Assembly: GCA_902782795.1 (NCBI GenBank)
Contig: CACZOT010000117.1
Location: 1 to 7,712 of the forward strand
Origin: an uncultured Eubacteriales bacterium
GTDB lineage: Bacteria; Bacillota; Clostridia; Christensenellales; Aristaeellaceae
Direction of reading: 5' to 3'
DNA: 7,712 nucleotides
How positions within the stretch are numbered: the stretch's first letter is position 1; every line of letters starts with the position of its first letter. The notes below the pieces were generated by a model. It ran no database searches. It was not told where the DNA came from and worked only from the letters and a program-made list of their open reading frames with translations. Made by a program: the position numbers and the translations under genes. This document shows, in pieces, positions 1 to 4,848 of this stretch.

Positions 1-132
1 ATCTCCTCCGGCGCGGCGGTGTGGGCGGCCATCCAGATCGCGAAGCGGCCCGAATCCGAGGGCAAGACCATCGTCGTGCTCCTGCCCGATACCGGCGACC
101 GCTACCTCTCCACTCCCCTCTTCGCGGATTGA
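1..132 (+). CDS. cysK: Cysteine synthase (O-acetylserine sulfhydrylase), C-terminal end, partial
   Basis: Only the last 43 codons are present; the gene enters from the left edge and stops at TGA 130-132. The translated tail carries ISSGAA, then a GK-x-IVVLLPDTGDRYLST stretch and a final LF. This is the characteristic C-terminus of PLP-dependent O-acetylserine sulfhydrylases, which make cysteine from O-acetylserine and sulfide in the cytoplasm. The SSGAA segment belongs to the cofactor-contacting part of the family fold, and the PDTGDRYLST motif is strongly conserved. The catalytic lysine lies outside the window, so activity cannot be judged. An Rrf2-type regulator lies two genes downstream; such regulators often control cysteine or Fe-S genes, which fits a cysteine-metabolism neighbourhood. 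A cystathionine beta-synthase-like paralogue is possible but less likely. Confidence 0.9.
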   Translation: MSSGAAVWAAIQIAKRPESEGKTIVVLLPDTGDRYLSTPLFAD

Positions 133-143
133 CGCGCTTGCGC

Positions 144-149
144 TATAAT
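144..149 (+). promoter_or_regulatory. Putative -10 box upstream of the HD-domain gene
   Basis: A perfect TATAAT lies 11 bases after the cysK stop. The best -35 at 17-bp spacing is a poor TTCGCG (121-126) inside the end of cysK, so the promoter may be weak or activator-dependent. The same CTATAAT context occurs in the stronger rpmB promoter of this window. The box runs directly into the hairpin at 152-183. Confidence 0.45.
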
Positions 150-151
150 GG

Positions 152-190
152 TGCCGTCCGCCGCGGGTCGCGCGCGGACGGCATGTTTTG
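152..190 (+). terminator. Hairpin after cysK, likely intrinsic terminator or attenuator
   Basis: TGCCGTCCGC (152-161) pairs perfectly with GCGGACGGCA (174-183), a 10-bp stem with a 12-base loop, followed at once by TGTTTTG. It begins 20 bases after the cysK stop, as expected for its terminator. The T-run is short (four T), so read-through into the HD gene is likely. A transcript started from the TATAAT at 144-149 would begin around 156 and contain only part of the left arm. The full hairpin would therefore form only on transcripts coming from cysK. Confidence 0.55.
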
Positions 191-213
191 AGCCGAGAGG
201 AGAGAAGGAGAAC

Positions 214-780
214 ATGATCCCCACGAAAGAGGAAGCGCAGAAGCTCCTGGAAACCTACAATTCGGACCCCTTCCATCTCAAGCACGCGGCCATCGTCTCC
301 GGCGTGATGGAATATTTCGCCAGGGAGCTCGGCTATGGCGACGAAGCGGAATTCTGGGGCATCGTCGGGCTCCTGCACGATCTGGACTTCGAGCGCTGGC
401 CCGAGGAGCATTGCCTCAAGAGCCAGGAGCTCATGCGCCAGGCGGGCCTGGACGAGCGCATCGTCCGCGCCACGGCCAGCCACGGCTGGGGCATCACCGT
501 GGATATCCGGCCCGAGCACACCATGGAAAAGGTCCTCTACGCCACGGACGAGCTCACCGGACTCATCGGCGCTGTGGTCATCATGCGGCCCTCGAAGAGC
601 GTGGCGGACCTGGAACTCAAGTCCGTGAAAAAGAAATTCAAGACGGCCAACTTCGCCGCGGGCTGCTCGCGCGAGGTCATCACCAAAGGCGCGGAGCTGC
701 TTGGCTGGGAGCTGGACGATCTCATCTCCCGCACCATCCTCGCCATGCGCGCCACGCCGGCCGCCACCTGGAACGATTAA
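214..780 (+). CDS. HD-domain metal-dependent hydrolase (COG2316-like)
   Basis: A 188-residue soluble protein. HD-superfamily metal ligands are visible: His24, the His55-Asp56 doublet in LLHDLDFE, His90 and Asp112 in YATDELTG. This pattern marks phosphohydrolases acting on nucleotides or phosphate esters, but the substrate is unknown. It resembles the short stand-alone HD hydrolases annotated as predicted HD-superfamily hydrolases. The C-terminal half (about 113-188) is helical with a basic KSVKKKFK stretch (137-144). I chose ATG 214 because purine-rich GGAG sequences lie at 199-202 and 207-210. The upstream in-frame ATG at 148 overlaps the TATAAT box and would translate the hairpin. The stop is 15 bases before the Rrf2 start, so the two genes are probably co-transcribed. 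The proximity to cysK and an Rrf2 regulator is suggestive only. Confidence 0.85.
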   Translation: MIPTKEEAQKLLETYNSDPFHLKHAAIVSGVMEYFARELGYGDEAEFWGIVGLLHDLDFERWPEEHCLKSQELMRQAGLDERIVRATASHGWGITVDIRPEHTMEKVLYATDELTGLIGAVVIMRPSKSVADLELKSVKKKFKTANFAAGCSREVITKGAELLGWELDDLISRTILAMRATPAATWND

Positions 781-795
781 GGAGGCTTCGCACCC

Positions 796-1221
796 ATGAT
801 CTCGACCCGCGGACGCTACGCCCTGCGCGTGATGATCGACCTGGCCGAACACCGCAACGGCCGCTTCCTCCCCATGAAGGACGTGGCGGCGCGGCAGGAG
901 ATCTCCCTGAAATACCTGGAGAAGATCGTGCCGCTGCTCACCGCGGCGGGGCTGGTGGAAGGCCAGCACGGCAAAGGCGGCGGCTACCGCCTCACGCGCG
1001 AGCCGGACGAGTACACCGCCGGGGAGATCCTGCGCGTCTGCGAGGGGGACCTCGCGCCGGTCAGCTGCCTTCTGCCGGGCGCGGAGAAATGCCCGCGCGA
1101 GGCGCAGTGCCGCACCGTGGGCATGTGGCGGGAATACTATCGCCTCACCAACGAGTTCTTCGACGGGATCACCCTGGCCGATCTGCTCGGCGGGGACCCG
1201 GCCCTGGATTACGTCATCTGA
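796..1221 (+). CDS. Rrf2-family transcriptional regulator with putative Fe-S cysteines
   Basis: A 141-residue DNA-binding regulator. The N-terminal winged helix (about 1-70) has typical Rrf2 signatures: GRYALRVMIDLA near the start, ISLKYLEKIVPLL for the recognition region, and GKGGGYRL (60-66) for the wing. The C-terminal part holds Cys91, Cys99 and Cys105 (plus Cys82) in SC-x7-C-x5-C, followed by a W. This is the arrangement of IscR-type regulators that bind a [2Fe-2S] cluster, although IscR of E. coli has x5 between the first two cysteines. CymR, the Bacillus cysteine regulator of this family, lacks such a triad. A sensor of Fe-S or redox state, possibly tied to the cysteine synthase gene upstream, is therefore an inference. 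A GGAGG at 781-785 lies 10 bases before the ATG. The length is normal for the family. Confidence 0.9.
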   Translation: MISTRGRYALRVMIDLAEHRNGRFLPMKDVAARQEISLKYLEKIVPLLTAAGLVEGQHGKGGGYRLTREPDEYTAGEILRVCEGDLAPVSCLLPGAEKCPREAQCRTVGMWREYYRLTNEFFDGITLADLLGGDPALDYVI

Positions 1222-1235
1222 TCCTCCCTATGCAG

Positions 1236-1272
1236 GAAGCAGGAGCGGGCCGCGCGGGCCCGCTCCTGCTTC
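1236..1272 (+). terminator. Hairpin terminator between convergent genes
   Basis: GAAGCAGGAGCGGGC (1236-1250) pairs perfectly with 1258-1272 around a 7-base loop (CGCGCGG). The stem is 15 bp. It sits 15 bases after the Rrf2 stop and 9 bases past the stop of the convergent minus-strand gene. The plus-strand tail is TTCGCGGTTTAT and the minus-strand tail has no T-run. It therefore most likely ends the plus-strand transcript and protects the other 3' end. Confidence 0.7.
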
Positions 1273-1280
1273 TTCGCGGT

Positions 1281-1625
1281 TTATAGGCTGTAGCCGCTGT
1301 CGATCGAGAAGGGCTGGATCAGAAGGCGGGAGAGTTTCTTTTCGTACCGGTCGAACAGCCAGCCGGCGGCCCGGCCGCAATCCTCGACCGATCCGAATTC
1401 CCACCAGGCGAAGTACCGCACGCACTTGACCGCGCGCGTCAGCTCCCGGGGCGGCGCGCCGCGCTCCACTCCGTCGAACGTATAAAATCGCTTGCACGCG
1501 CGCACGCCGAGGCAGCCCGGCTGCGCGGCCATTTCCGCCCGCAGCTCCCCGAACAGGGCCTCGAACTCCTCCGTGCGATCCGGCCTGACCTGAAAAGAAA
1601 GCAGCTCCGTGAACAAGGCTCTCAT
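1281..1625 (-). CDS. Dimeric alpha/beta-barrel (antibiotic biosynthesis monooxygenase-like) protein
   Basis: A 114-residue protein beginning MRALFTELLSFQVRPD. The N-terminal half shows the ABM-like pattern: a beta strand, RPDRTEEFEALF at the start of a helix, then MAAQPGCLG leading into the next strand (about residues 8-40). The second half (about 66-105) has a strand with YFAWWEF followed by a helix, and may complete the ferredoxin-like fold. Proteins of this fold act as dimers and include cofactor-free oxygenases, haem-degrading enzymes and many of unknown role. No function is assigned here. The start ATG (1623-1625) shares its A with the TGA stop of the upstream zinc-ribbon gene (TGATG), so translation is probably coupled. 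The longer open frame reaching 1799 runs inside that upstream gene and is rejected. The fold assignment rests on residue pattern only. Confidence 0.7.
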   Translation of the reverse strand: MRALFTELLSFQVRPDRTEEFEALFGELRAEMAAQPGCLGVRACKRFYTFDGVERGAPPRELTRAVKCVRYFAWWEFGSVEDCGRAAGWLFDRYEKKLSRLLIQPFSIDSGYSL

Positions 1626-2041
1626 CACGCCTTCTGTTTGAATTTCTCCCCGCACTTGCCGCAGATGACGGTCTTCTCGCCCACGCCGCGCGGCATCTTC
1701 AGGAGGCTCTTGCACTTGGGGCAGTGGAAGTACTTCGTGGTGCGGATGTTCTTCATGCGCGTGACGAACTGCCGCACGCTGACGGCCGCCTTGTTCCAAA
1801 GGCGCTCGAACGCGGCGTTTTCCGCGGCGCGCGCGGTGTAATTGCGGCTGAACATGCGGAAAAACGCCCAGACGAGCGCGGCCGTGGAGACAAGACTCAG
1901 GATGGTCGAATGCAGGAACATATTGAGGATCACGACGATCAGGCAGCCGTACACCAGCACGCGGTTGAGCTTGTCCGCGCCGCCGTAGCGCCCCTGCATC
2001 GCCCTCTGCAGGCCATATTTGAGCTTATCGAAAAAAGACAT
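1625..2041 (-). CDS. Small membrane protein with C-terminal zinc ribbon
   Basis: A 138-residue protein of unknown role. Residues about 27-43 and 46-62 are hydrophobic and likely form a two-helix membrane hairpin, preceded by a basic amphipathic N-terminus. The middle part (65-100) is charged and helical. The C-terminus has CPKC (107-110) and CGKC (127-130), a four-cysteine zinc ribbon. Similar short proteins with N-terminal membrane segments and a zinc ribbon are common in Clostridia, where they are annotated as hypothetical or zinc-ribbon proteins. The start is supported by AGGAGGA (2051-2057) nine bases upstream and by a near-consensus promoter further up. It is the first gene of a two-gene operon, coupled by TGATG to the alpha/beta-barrel gene. 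Confidence 0.85.
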   Translation of the reverse strand: MSFFDKLKYGLQRAMQGRYGGADKLNRVLVYGCLIVVILNMFLHSTILSLVSTAALVWAFFRMFSRNYTARAAENAAFERLWNKAAVSVRQFVTRMKNIRTTKYFHCPKCKSLLKMPRGVGEKTVICGKCGEKFKQKA

Positions 2042-2076
2042 TGCCTTTCATCCTCCTCTTGCGATCGCTGAGAAAA

Positions 2077-2105
2077 ATTGTATCCACGTATGCCGCGCCT
2101 GTCAA
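2077..2105 (-). promoter_or_regulatory. Near-consensus sigma-A-type promoter of the zinc-ribbon operon
   Basis: On the minus strand TTGACA (2100-2105) is a perfect -35. It is followed by exactly 17 bases and then TACAAT (2077-2082) as -10, one mismatch from consensus, with a T-rich start region after it. The leader to the ATG is only about 30 bases and holds the ribosome binding site. This is the best promoter in the window. Confidence 0.85.
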
Positions 2106-2210
2106 CGGTCCGGGGCGTCTTTTCACAGCCAGGTCACAATTCTTGCGCCTTGCGCGGTCTTTTCGGCTGTTTTCCCGCCCTCCGTCACCCGGATTTAACG
2201 AATTTGGGCC

Positions 2211-2240
2211 TTGCGCCCGGGGCGGGTATGGTGCTATAAT
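2211..2240 (+). promoter_or_regulatory. rpmB promoter with extended -10
   Basis: TTGCGC (2211-2216), an 18-base spacer, then TATAAT (2235-2240) preceded by TG one base upstream (GTGCTATAAT), an extended -10. The leader to the rpmB start is about 38 bases. It faces away from the promoter at 2077-2105; the roughly 105 bases between them hold no clear operator. Confidence 0.75.
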
Positions 2241-2284
2241 ATTGCGTGCTGTGATATCAGCTTTGACCGAAGGAGGTGTAAGGT

Positions 2285-2476
2285 ATGGGCAAGTTCTGTG
2301 AGGTGTGCAAGAAGGGCGTGCTGCATGGAAACAGTGTCAGCCACGCGAACAACAGGACGAAGAGGACTTGGGCTCCCAACATCCAGAATGTCCGAGTCAT
2401 CGTGGACGGCACGCCCAAGCGCATGTCCGTTTGCACCCGTTGCCTGCGGAGCGGCAAAGTCGAGCGCGCGATCTGA
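2285..2476 (+). CDS. rpmB: 50S ribosomal protein L28
   Basis: A 63-residue basic protein with clear L28 features. It starts MGKFCEVCKKG, followed by GNSVSHANNRTKRTW (16-30) and NVRVIVDG-P, and has RMSVCTRCLRSGKV near the end. Cys5, Cys8, Cys50 and Cys53 make it the zinc-binding (C+) form. L28 is part of the large ribosomal subunit. AAGGAGGTG at 2270-2278 is a near-perfect ribosome binding site. The gene is monocistronic, between its own extended -10 promoter and a strong intrinsic terminator. It lies convergent to the rpe operon, as in Bacillus, where thiN and spoVM separate the two. Length and sequence are normal. Confidence 0.98.
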   Translation: MGKFCEVCKKGVLHGNSVSHANNRTKRTWAPNIQNVRVIVDGTPKRMSVCTRCLRSGKVERAI

Positions 2477-2514
2477 TCGCCGTCCTCCCCTTTGCTCCGC
2501 GAAAAAGCGCATAG

Positions 2515-2556
2515 AAAGTACCGGCAGCTGCTGTGGCTGCCGGTACTTTTGTTTTG
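2515..2556 (+). terminator. rpmB intrinsic terminator, possibly bidirectional
   Basis: AAAGTACCGGCAGC (2515-2528) pairs perfectly with 2536-2549 around a 7-base loop, then TTTTGTTTTG follows. This is a strong plus-strand terminator 38 bases after rpmB. On the minus strand the same stem lies just past the stop of the 53-residue gene, with a looser T-rich tail, so it may serve both sides. Confidence 0.9.
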
Positions 2557-2557
2557 C

Positions 2558-2719
2558 CTAGCAGCCTCCCATCGTCCAGAGGATCAGCCCCGCCGCGATC
2601 ATCGCCACGCCGACCAGAGCCGCCCACACGCGGCCCGGCACCGTGAGCAGAAGCAGCAGGGCGCCCAGAACGAACAGGATCGGCCCGCTGAGCGAACGGA
2701 GCGATTTTCCGGTGCGCAT
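2558..2719 (-). CDS. Small two-helix membrane protein, unknown function
   Basis: A 53-residue open frame read directly from the minus strand. It has a short basic start (MRTGKSLRSL), a hydrophobic stretch at about 12-28 (rich in L), a GR turn at 29-30, and a second hydrophobic stretch at 31-50, ending MGGC. It looks like a membrane hairpin. The minus-strand sequence GGGGAGGTGA lies 8-9 bases before the ATG, a strong ribosome binding site, and supports real translation. The stop is TAG, followed closely by the shared terminator stem. A -10-like CATACT lies upstream (2744-2749) without a good -35. I do not recognise the family. It sits where thiN and spoVM occur in Bacillus but resembles neither SpoVM nor a thiamine kinase. 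A chance open frame is possible, though the ribosome binding site and helix pattern argue against it. Confidence 0.7.
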   Translation of the reverse strand: MRTGKSLRSLSGPILFVLGALLLLLTVPGRVWAALVGVAMIAAGLILWTMGGC

Positions 2720-2805
2720 TGCGCGTCACCTCCCCACCCGCAGAGTATGCGGCAGGGGCTCTTCGGGGAACACCTGCGGAGATGAGCGGCCCGGGAAACG
2801 CTTGC

Positions 2806-2846
2806 GCGCAGCTCAGAGGCGGCCTTTGGCCGCCTCTGAGCTGCGC
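2806..2846. repeat. Perfect 19-bp hairpin at left edge of repeat block
   Basis: GCGCAGCTCAGAGGCGGCC (2806-2824) pairs without mismatch with 2828-2846 around a TTT loop. Neither strand has a T-run after the stem, so it is not a typical intrinsic terminator. The stem ends five bases before the TATAGCCCGCGC end of the repeat block, mirroring the hairpin on the other side. It may be part of the element, or a stem beside which the element inserted. Confidence 0.85.
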
Positions 2847-2851
2847 CGCCC

Positions 2852-2966
2852 TATAGCCCGCGCGCGCGGCCTCCAGGGCATCCGTTGCTCCGCAGCCCGC
2901 GAGACCGATTCCTGGTCGTTCCTGTTCCGCCCCGGCTTTGCCCGGTGCAGGCTCCATCCGCCCTGG
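2852..2966 (+). repeat. Repeat unit A (forward)
   Basis: It starts TATAGCCCGCGC (2852-2863), has the core GCCCGCGAGACCG at 2895-2907 followed by ATTCC, and TGCAGGC at 2946-2952. It is the inverted partner of unit C: the start-to-core distance differs by one base (43 against 44). Its 3' part is shorter and more diverged than in B and C. The right boundary is approximate. Confidence 0.65.
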
Positions 2967-2979
2967 GCCGGCCTTCTCC

Positions 2980-3105
2980 CAACCGCGCCTGCCTGGGCCT
3001 GATCAAACGCCGAGGATCATGCGGCGGAAGGAAAGGCGCCCCAAGGAAGCGGTCTCGCGGGCCGCGTACGCTCGGCCAGATTCTTCTCCTCGCGCGCGGG
3101 CGGAC
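2980..3105 (-). repeat. Repeat unit B (reverse)
   Basis: The core lies at 3050-3062 on the minus strand, with GCCCGCGC starting at 3101 and a TGCAGGC-like GGCAGGC starting at 2993. Positions 3024-3077 align without gaps to 3149-3202 of unit C, 42 of 54 bases matching by my count, offset exactly 125. The outer boundaries are approximate. Confidence 0.65.
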
Positions 3106-3231
3106 CCCGCTGCGCCTGCATGTCTGGAGTTCGCCGCAAGAAAACGCCGCGGTATGAACGGCGCACAAGGGATCCGGTCTCGCGGGCCTCGTGCGCTTCG
3201 CCTTCCACTGACGATGCGTGCGCGGGCTATA
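3106..3231 (-). repeat. Repeat unit C (reverse)
   Basis: The core lies at 3175-3187 on the minus strand, the TATAGCCCGCGC end at 3220-3231 and TGCAGGC starting at 3120. It is a direct repeat of unit B and inverted to unit A. Its end lies two bases from the 21-bp hairpin. The left boundary is approximate. Confidence 0.65.
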
Positions 3232-3233
3232 AG

Positions 3234-3279
3234 GCGCGGGAATGGGGAACGCCCTTCAGGGCGTTCCCCATTCCCGCGC
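3234..3279. terminator. Perfect 21-bp hairpin after rpe, probable operon terminator
   Basis: Positions 3234-3254 pair without mismatch with 3259-3279 around a TTCA loop (inner arm GGGGAACGCCC). It begins 20 bases past the rpe stop on the minus strand, where the operon terminator is expected. However, the minus-strand tail reads CTTATAGCCC, the end of the repeat block, rather than a T-run. Either termination relies on the stem alone or the element interrupted the original tail. Confidence 0.6.
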
Positions 3280-3299
3280 AGTTCACATCCAATCGAATC

Positions 3300-3947
3300 C
3301 TATTCCGCTTCCCGCAGAGCGCGCACGAACGCCTCCCGGTCCTTGGCGCGGAAAAACGCCGAACCCGCCACGAGCACGTTCGCCCCCTGGCGGACGCATG
3401 CCGGCGCGGTTTTCTCGTCGACGCCGCCGTCCACTTCGATGAGGGTTTTCGTGCCCGCAGCCGCGATCATCTCCCGCACGCGGCCGATCTTCTCCACCGT
3501 CGCCGGAATGAGCTTCTGTCCGCCGAAGCCGGGGTTCACGGTCATCACGAGAACGATATCCGCCTCTGTCAGGACATACGGCAGGCAATCCGGCGCGGTG
3601 CTGGGGTTGAACGCCACGCCGGCGAGGCAGCCCTTCTCGCGAATGTGCGCGAGCGTCCGATGCAGGTGCGTGCAGGCCTCCGCATGCACGGTGATCGCCT
3701 TCGCGCCAGCGGCGGCGAATTCGTCGATGTAGCGCTCCGGATCGGCGATCATCAAATGCGCGTCGCAGAAGACGCCCGTGCTCGCACAGGCGCGCAGGAT
3801 CCCCATGCCGAAGGAGATGTTGGGCACGAACAAGCCGTCCATCACATCGAAATGGAGCCAATCCGCGCCGGACGCGCGTACCGAGGCGACTTCCTCCCCG
3901 TATTTGAGCGGATCCGCCGCCAGAAGCGACGGGGCGACCTTAATCAT
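3300..3947 (-). CDS. rpe: Ribulose-phosphate 3-epimerase
   Basis: A 215-residue TIM-barrel enzyme that interconverts ribulose-5-phosphate and xylulose-5-phosphate in the pentose phosphate pathway. It starts with the family pattern IKVAPSLLAAD (2-12). The metal ligands and catalytic acids are present: His32 and Asp34 in LHFDVMDG (31-38), His64 in DAHLMI, and Asp173 in EVDGGV. MTVNPGFGGQ (135-144) forms the phosphate-side loop and GSAFF (195-199) the last phosphate-binding turn. The length is normal. The ATG at 3945-3947 overlaps the rsgA stop by eight bases, and GGAGGG lies upstream inside rsgA, so it is translated from the same message. It is the last gene of the operon; the rsgA-rpe order is typical of Firmicutes. 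Confidence 0.97.
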   Translation of the reverse strand: MIKVAPSLLAADPLKYGEEVASVRASGADWLHFDVMDGLFVPNISFGMGILRACASTGVFCDAHLMIADPERYIDEFAAAGAKAITVHAEACTHLHRTLAHIREKGCLAGVAFNPSTAPDCLPYVLTEADIVLVMTVNPGFGGQKLIPATVEKIGRVREMIAAAGTKTLIEVDGGVDEKTAPACVRQGANVLVAGSAFFRAKDREAFVRALREAE

Positions 3948-4818
3948 AGCGTTCCCTCCATCTCGTTCGCATATCTTCGTAGAGCGTTTTGTAGCGGTCC
4001 ATGCGCGCCGGGCAGATGCGCCCCTGCGCGGCGGCTTCGCGGGCCGGGCAGTCCGGCTCGTAGAGGTGCACGCAGCCGATGAAGCGGCACCTGCCCTCGT
4101 AAGGCACGAGCTCGGGCATGTAATCCTTGATGGTCTCCGGCTCCATGAGCGGCAGCTCCAGGAGGCTGAAGCCCGGCGTGTCCAGGGCCATGCCGCCGCC
4201 CGGGACGGGCTTGAGCGAGCAGGAGCGCGTGGTGTTGCGTCCCCGCTCGATGCGCGCGGAGATCTCCCCCGTCTCCTCGGAGAAGCCGTACAGCGCGTTC
4301 AGCAGCGAGCTTTTGCCCACGCCGGACTGCCCGCCCAGCGCGTGCACCGTGCCCGCGAGCTCCTCCCGCAGGGCGTCGACGCCCTCGCCGGTCTTCGCGG
4401 AGACGGCGCAGCGCGTCACGCCCGCGCCTGCGTACTCGGCGAGTACGCGCTCGGCCGCTTCCCGGTCCTGATCAGCCTTGTTGACCACGATCACCGGCCG
4501 GATGCCCCGCATGCACGCGAAGATCAGCAGCCGGTCCACAAGCAGCAGATCCGGCTGGGGCGTTCCCGCGGCGACCACGGCGCAGAGCACGTCGATATTG
4601 GCCACGGGTGGGCGCACAAGCTCGTTGCGGCGCGGGAGGATAGCCTCCAGCCAGCCGTCCTCCTCGCCCCGCCCTGGCGTGAACTCCACCAGATCTCCGA
4701 CCATGGGCCGGAGCCGCTTGTGGCGCAGCTTGGACTGCGCCCGCAGCGGGTATTCGCTTCCGTCGGCGGCGCGCACGGTGTACAGCCCGCCCACGCCGCT
4801 GAGGATCACTCCCTGCAA
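3940..4818 (-). CDS. rsgA: Ribosome small-subunit-dependent GTPase A
   Basis: A 292-residue circularly permuted GTPase that acts late in 30S subunit assembly. An N-terminal OB fold (about 1-65) is followed by the G domain in permuted order: G4 NKAD (113-116), G5 SAKTG (140-144), G1 GGQSGVGKSS (162-171), G2 around Thr196-Thr197 and G3 DTPG (213-216). The C-terminal zinc site is Cys244, Cys249, His251 and Cys257. The length matches the family (about 290-300). The start is TTG at 4816-4818, nine bases after GGAGG (4828-4832); no in-frame ATG lies nearby upstream. The gap to the kinase gene is 30 bases and the 3' end overlaps rpe. The Bacillus homologue CpgA is a reported substrate of the PASTA kinase PrkC, so the linkage to the kinase may be functional. 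Confidence 0.97.
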   Translation of the reverse strand: MQGVILSGVGGLYTVRAADGSEYPLRAQSKLRHKRLRPMVGDLVEFTPGRGEEDGWLEAILPRRNELVRPPVANIDVLCAVVAAGTPQPDLLLVDRLLIFACMRGIRPVIVVNKADQDREAAERVLAEYAGAGVTRCAVSAKTGEGVDALREELAGTVHALGGQSGVGKSSLLNALYGFSEETGEISARIERGRNTTRSCSLKPVPGGGMALDTPGFSLLELPLMEPETIKDYMPELVPYEGRCRFIGCVHLYEPDCPAREAAAQGRICPARMDRYKTLYEDMRTRWRERYD

Positions 4819-4848
4819 AATGCCAATCCTCCGTTTCTGTAAATCGCC

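Larger units (their letters stand above)
2852..3231. repeat. Three-unit intergenic repeat block with inverted ends (MITE-like)
   Basis: The ends are an exact 12-bp inverted repeat: TATAGCCCGCGC at 2852-2863 and its complement at 3220-3231. Inside are three related units of about 125 bp, one forward and two reverse. Each has GCCCGCGC 39-40 bases before a 13-base core GCCCGCGAGACCG. The block is about three units long in total. It encodes no recognisable protein. It resembles a non-autonomous element or composite intergenic repeat (BIME or MITE type); movement cannot be shown from one copy. Confidence 0.7.
2720..3299. other. 580-bp intergenic region without a convincing gene
   Basis: Several open frames of 60-260 codons cross this stretch because of high GC, but none has a ribosome binding site together with protein-like composition, and they run into known genes in other frames. 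The region holds the possible promoter of the 53-residue gene, a 19-bp hairpin, the three-unit repeat block and a 21-bp hairpin. No tRNA, spoVM or thiN was seen. Confidence 0.7.

Noticed and set aside
148..213. A longer N-terminus for the HD hydrolase starting at ATG 148
   Set aside because: That ATG overlaps the TATAAT box, lacks a ribosome binding site and would translate the terminator-like hairpin; ATG 214 starts where the conserved sequence begins.
411..1286. A 291-codon open frame overlapping the HD and Rrf2 genes
   Set aside because: It is a frame-shifted shadow rich in Arg, Gly, His and Pro; both genes in the other frames have clear family motifs and ribosome binding sites.
1273..1297. 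TTATAGGCTGTAGCC after the hairpin at 1236-1272, resembling the TATAGCCC end of the repeat block
   Set aside because: It is the coding end and stop of the alpha/beta-barrel gene; the match is short, interrupted and lacks the core repeat.
1626..1799. An N-terminal extension of the alpha/beta-barrel gene
   Set aside because: It lies wholly inside the zinc-ribbon gene in another frame and has unlikely composition; the TGATG start fits the fold boundary.
2851..3208. Small open frames inside the repeat block (for example 3017-3208 and 2851-3168, minus strand)
   Set aside because: They are Arg/Pro-rich and lack ribosome binding sites, and the repeat units fall in different frames of different open frames, so repeat conservation is at DNA level and not protein level.
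2852..3231. CRISPR array
   Set aside because: There are only three units, of mixed orientation, with a long diverged repeat and no short uniform repeat-spacer pattern or cas genes.
3778..4842. A 354-codon open frame on the plus strand opposite rpe and rsgA
   Set aside because: It is antisense to two confidently identified genes and has low-complexity Ala/Arg/His composition.
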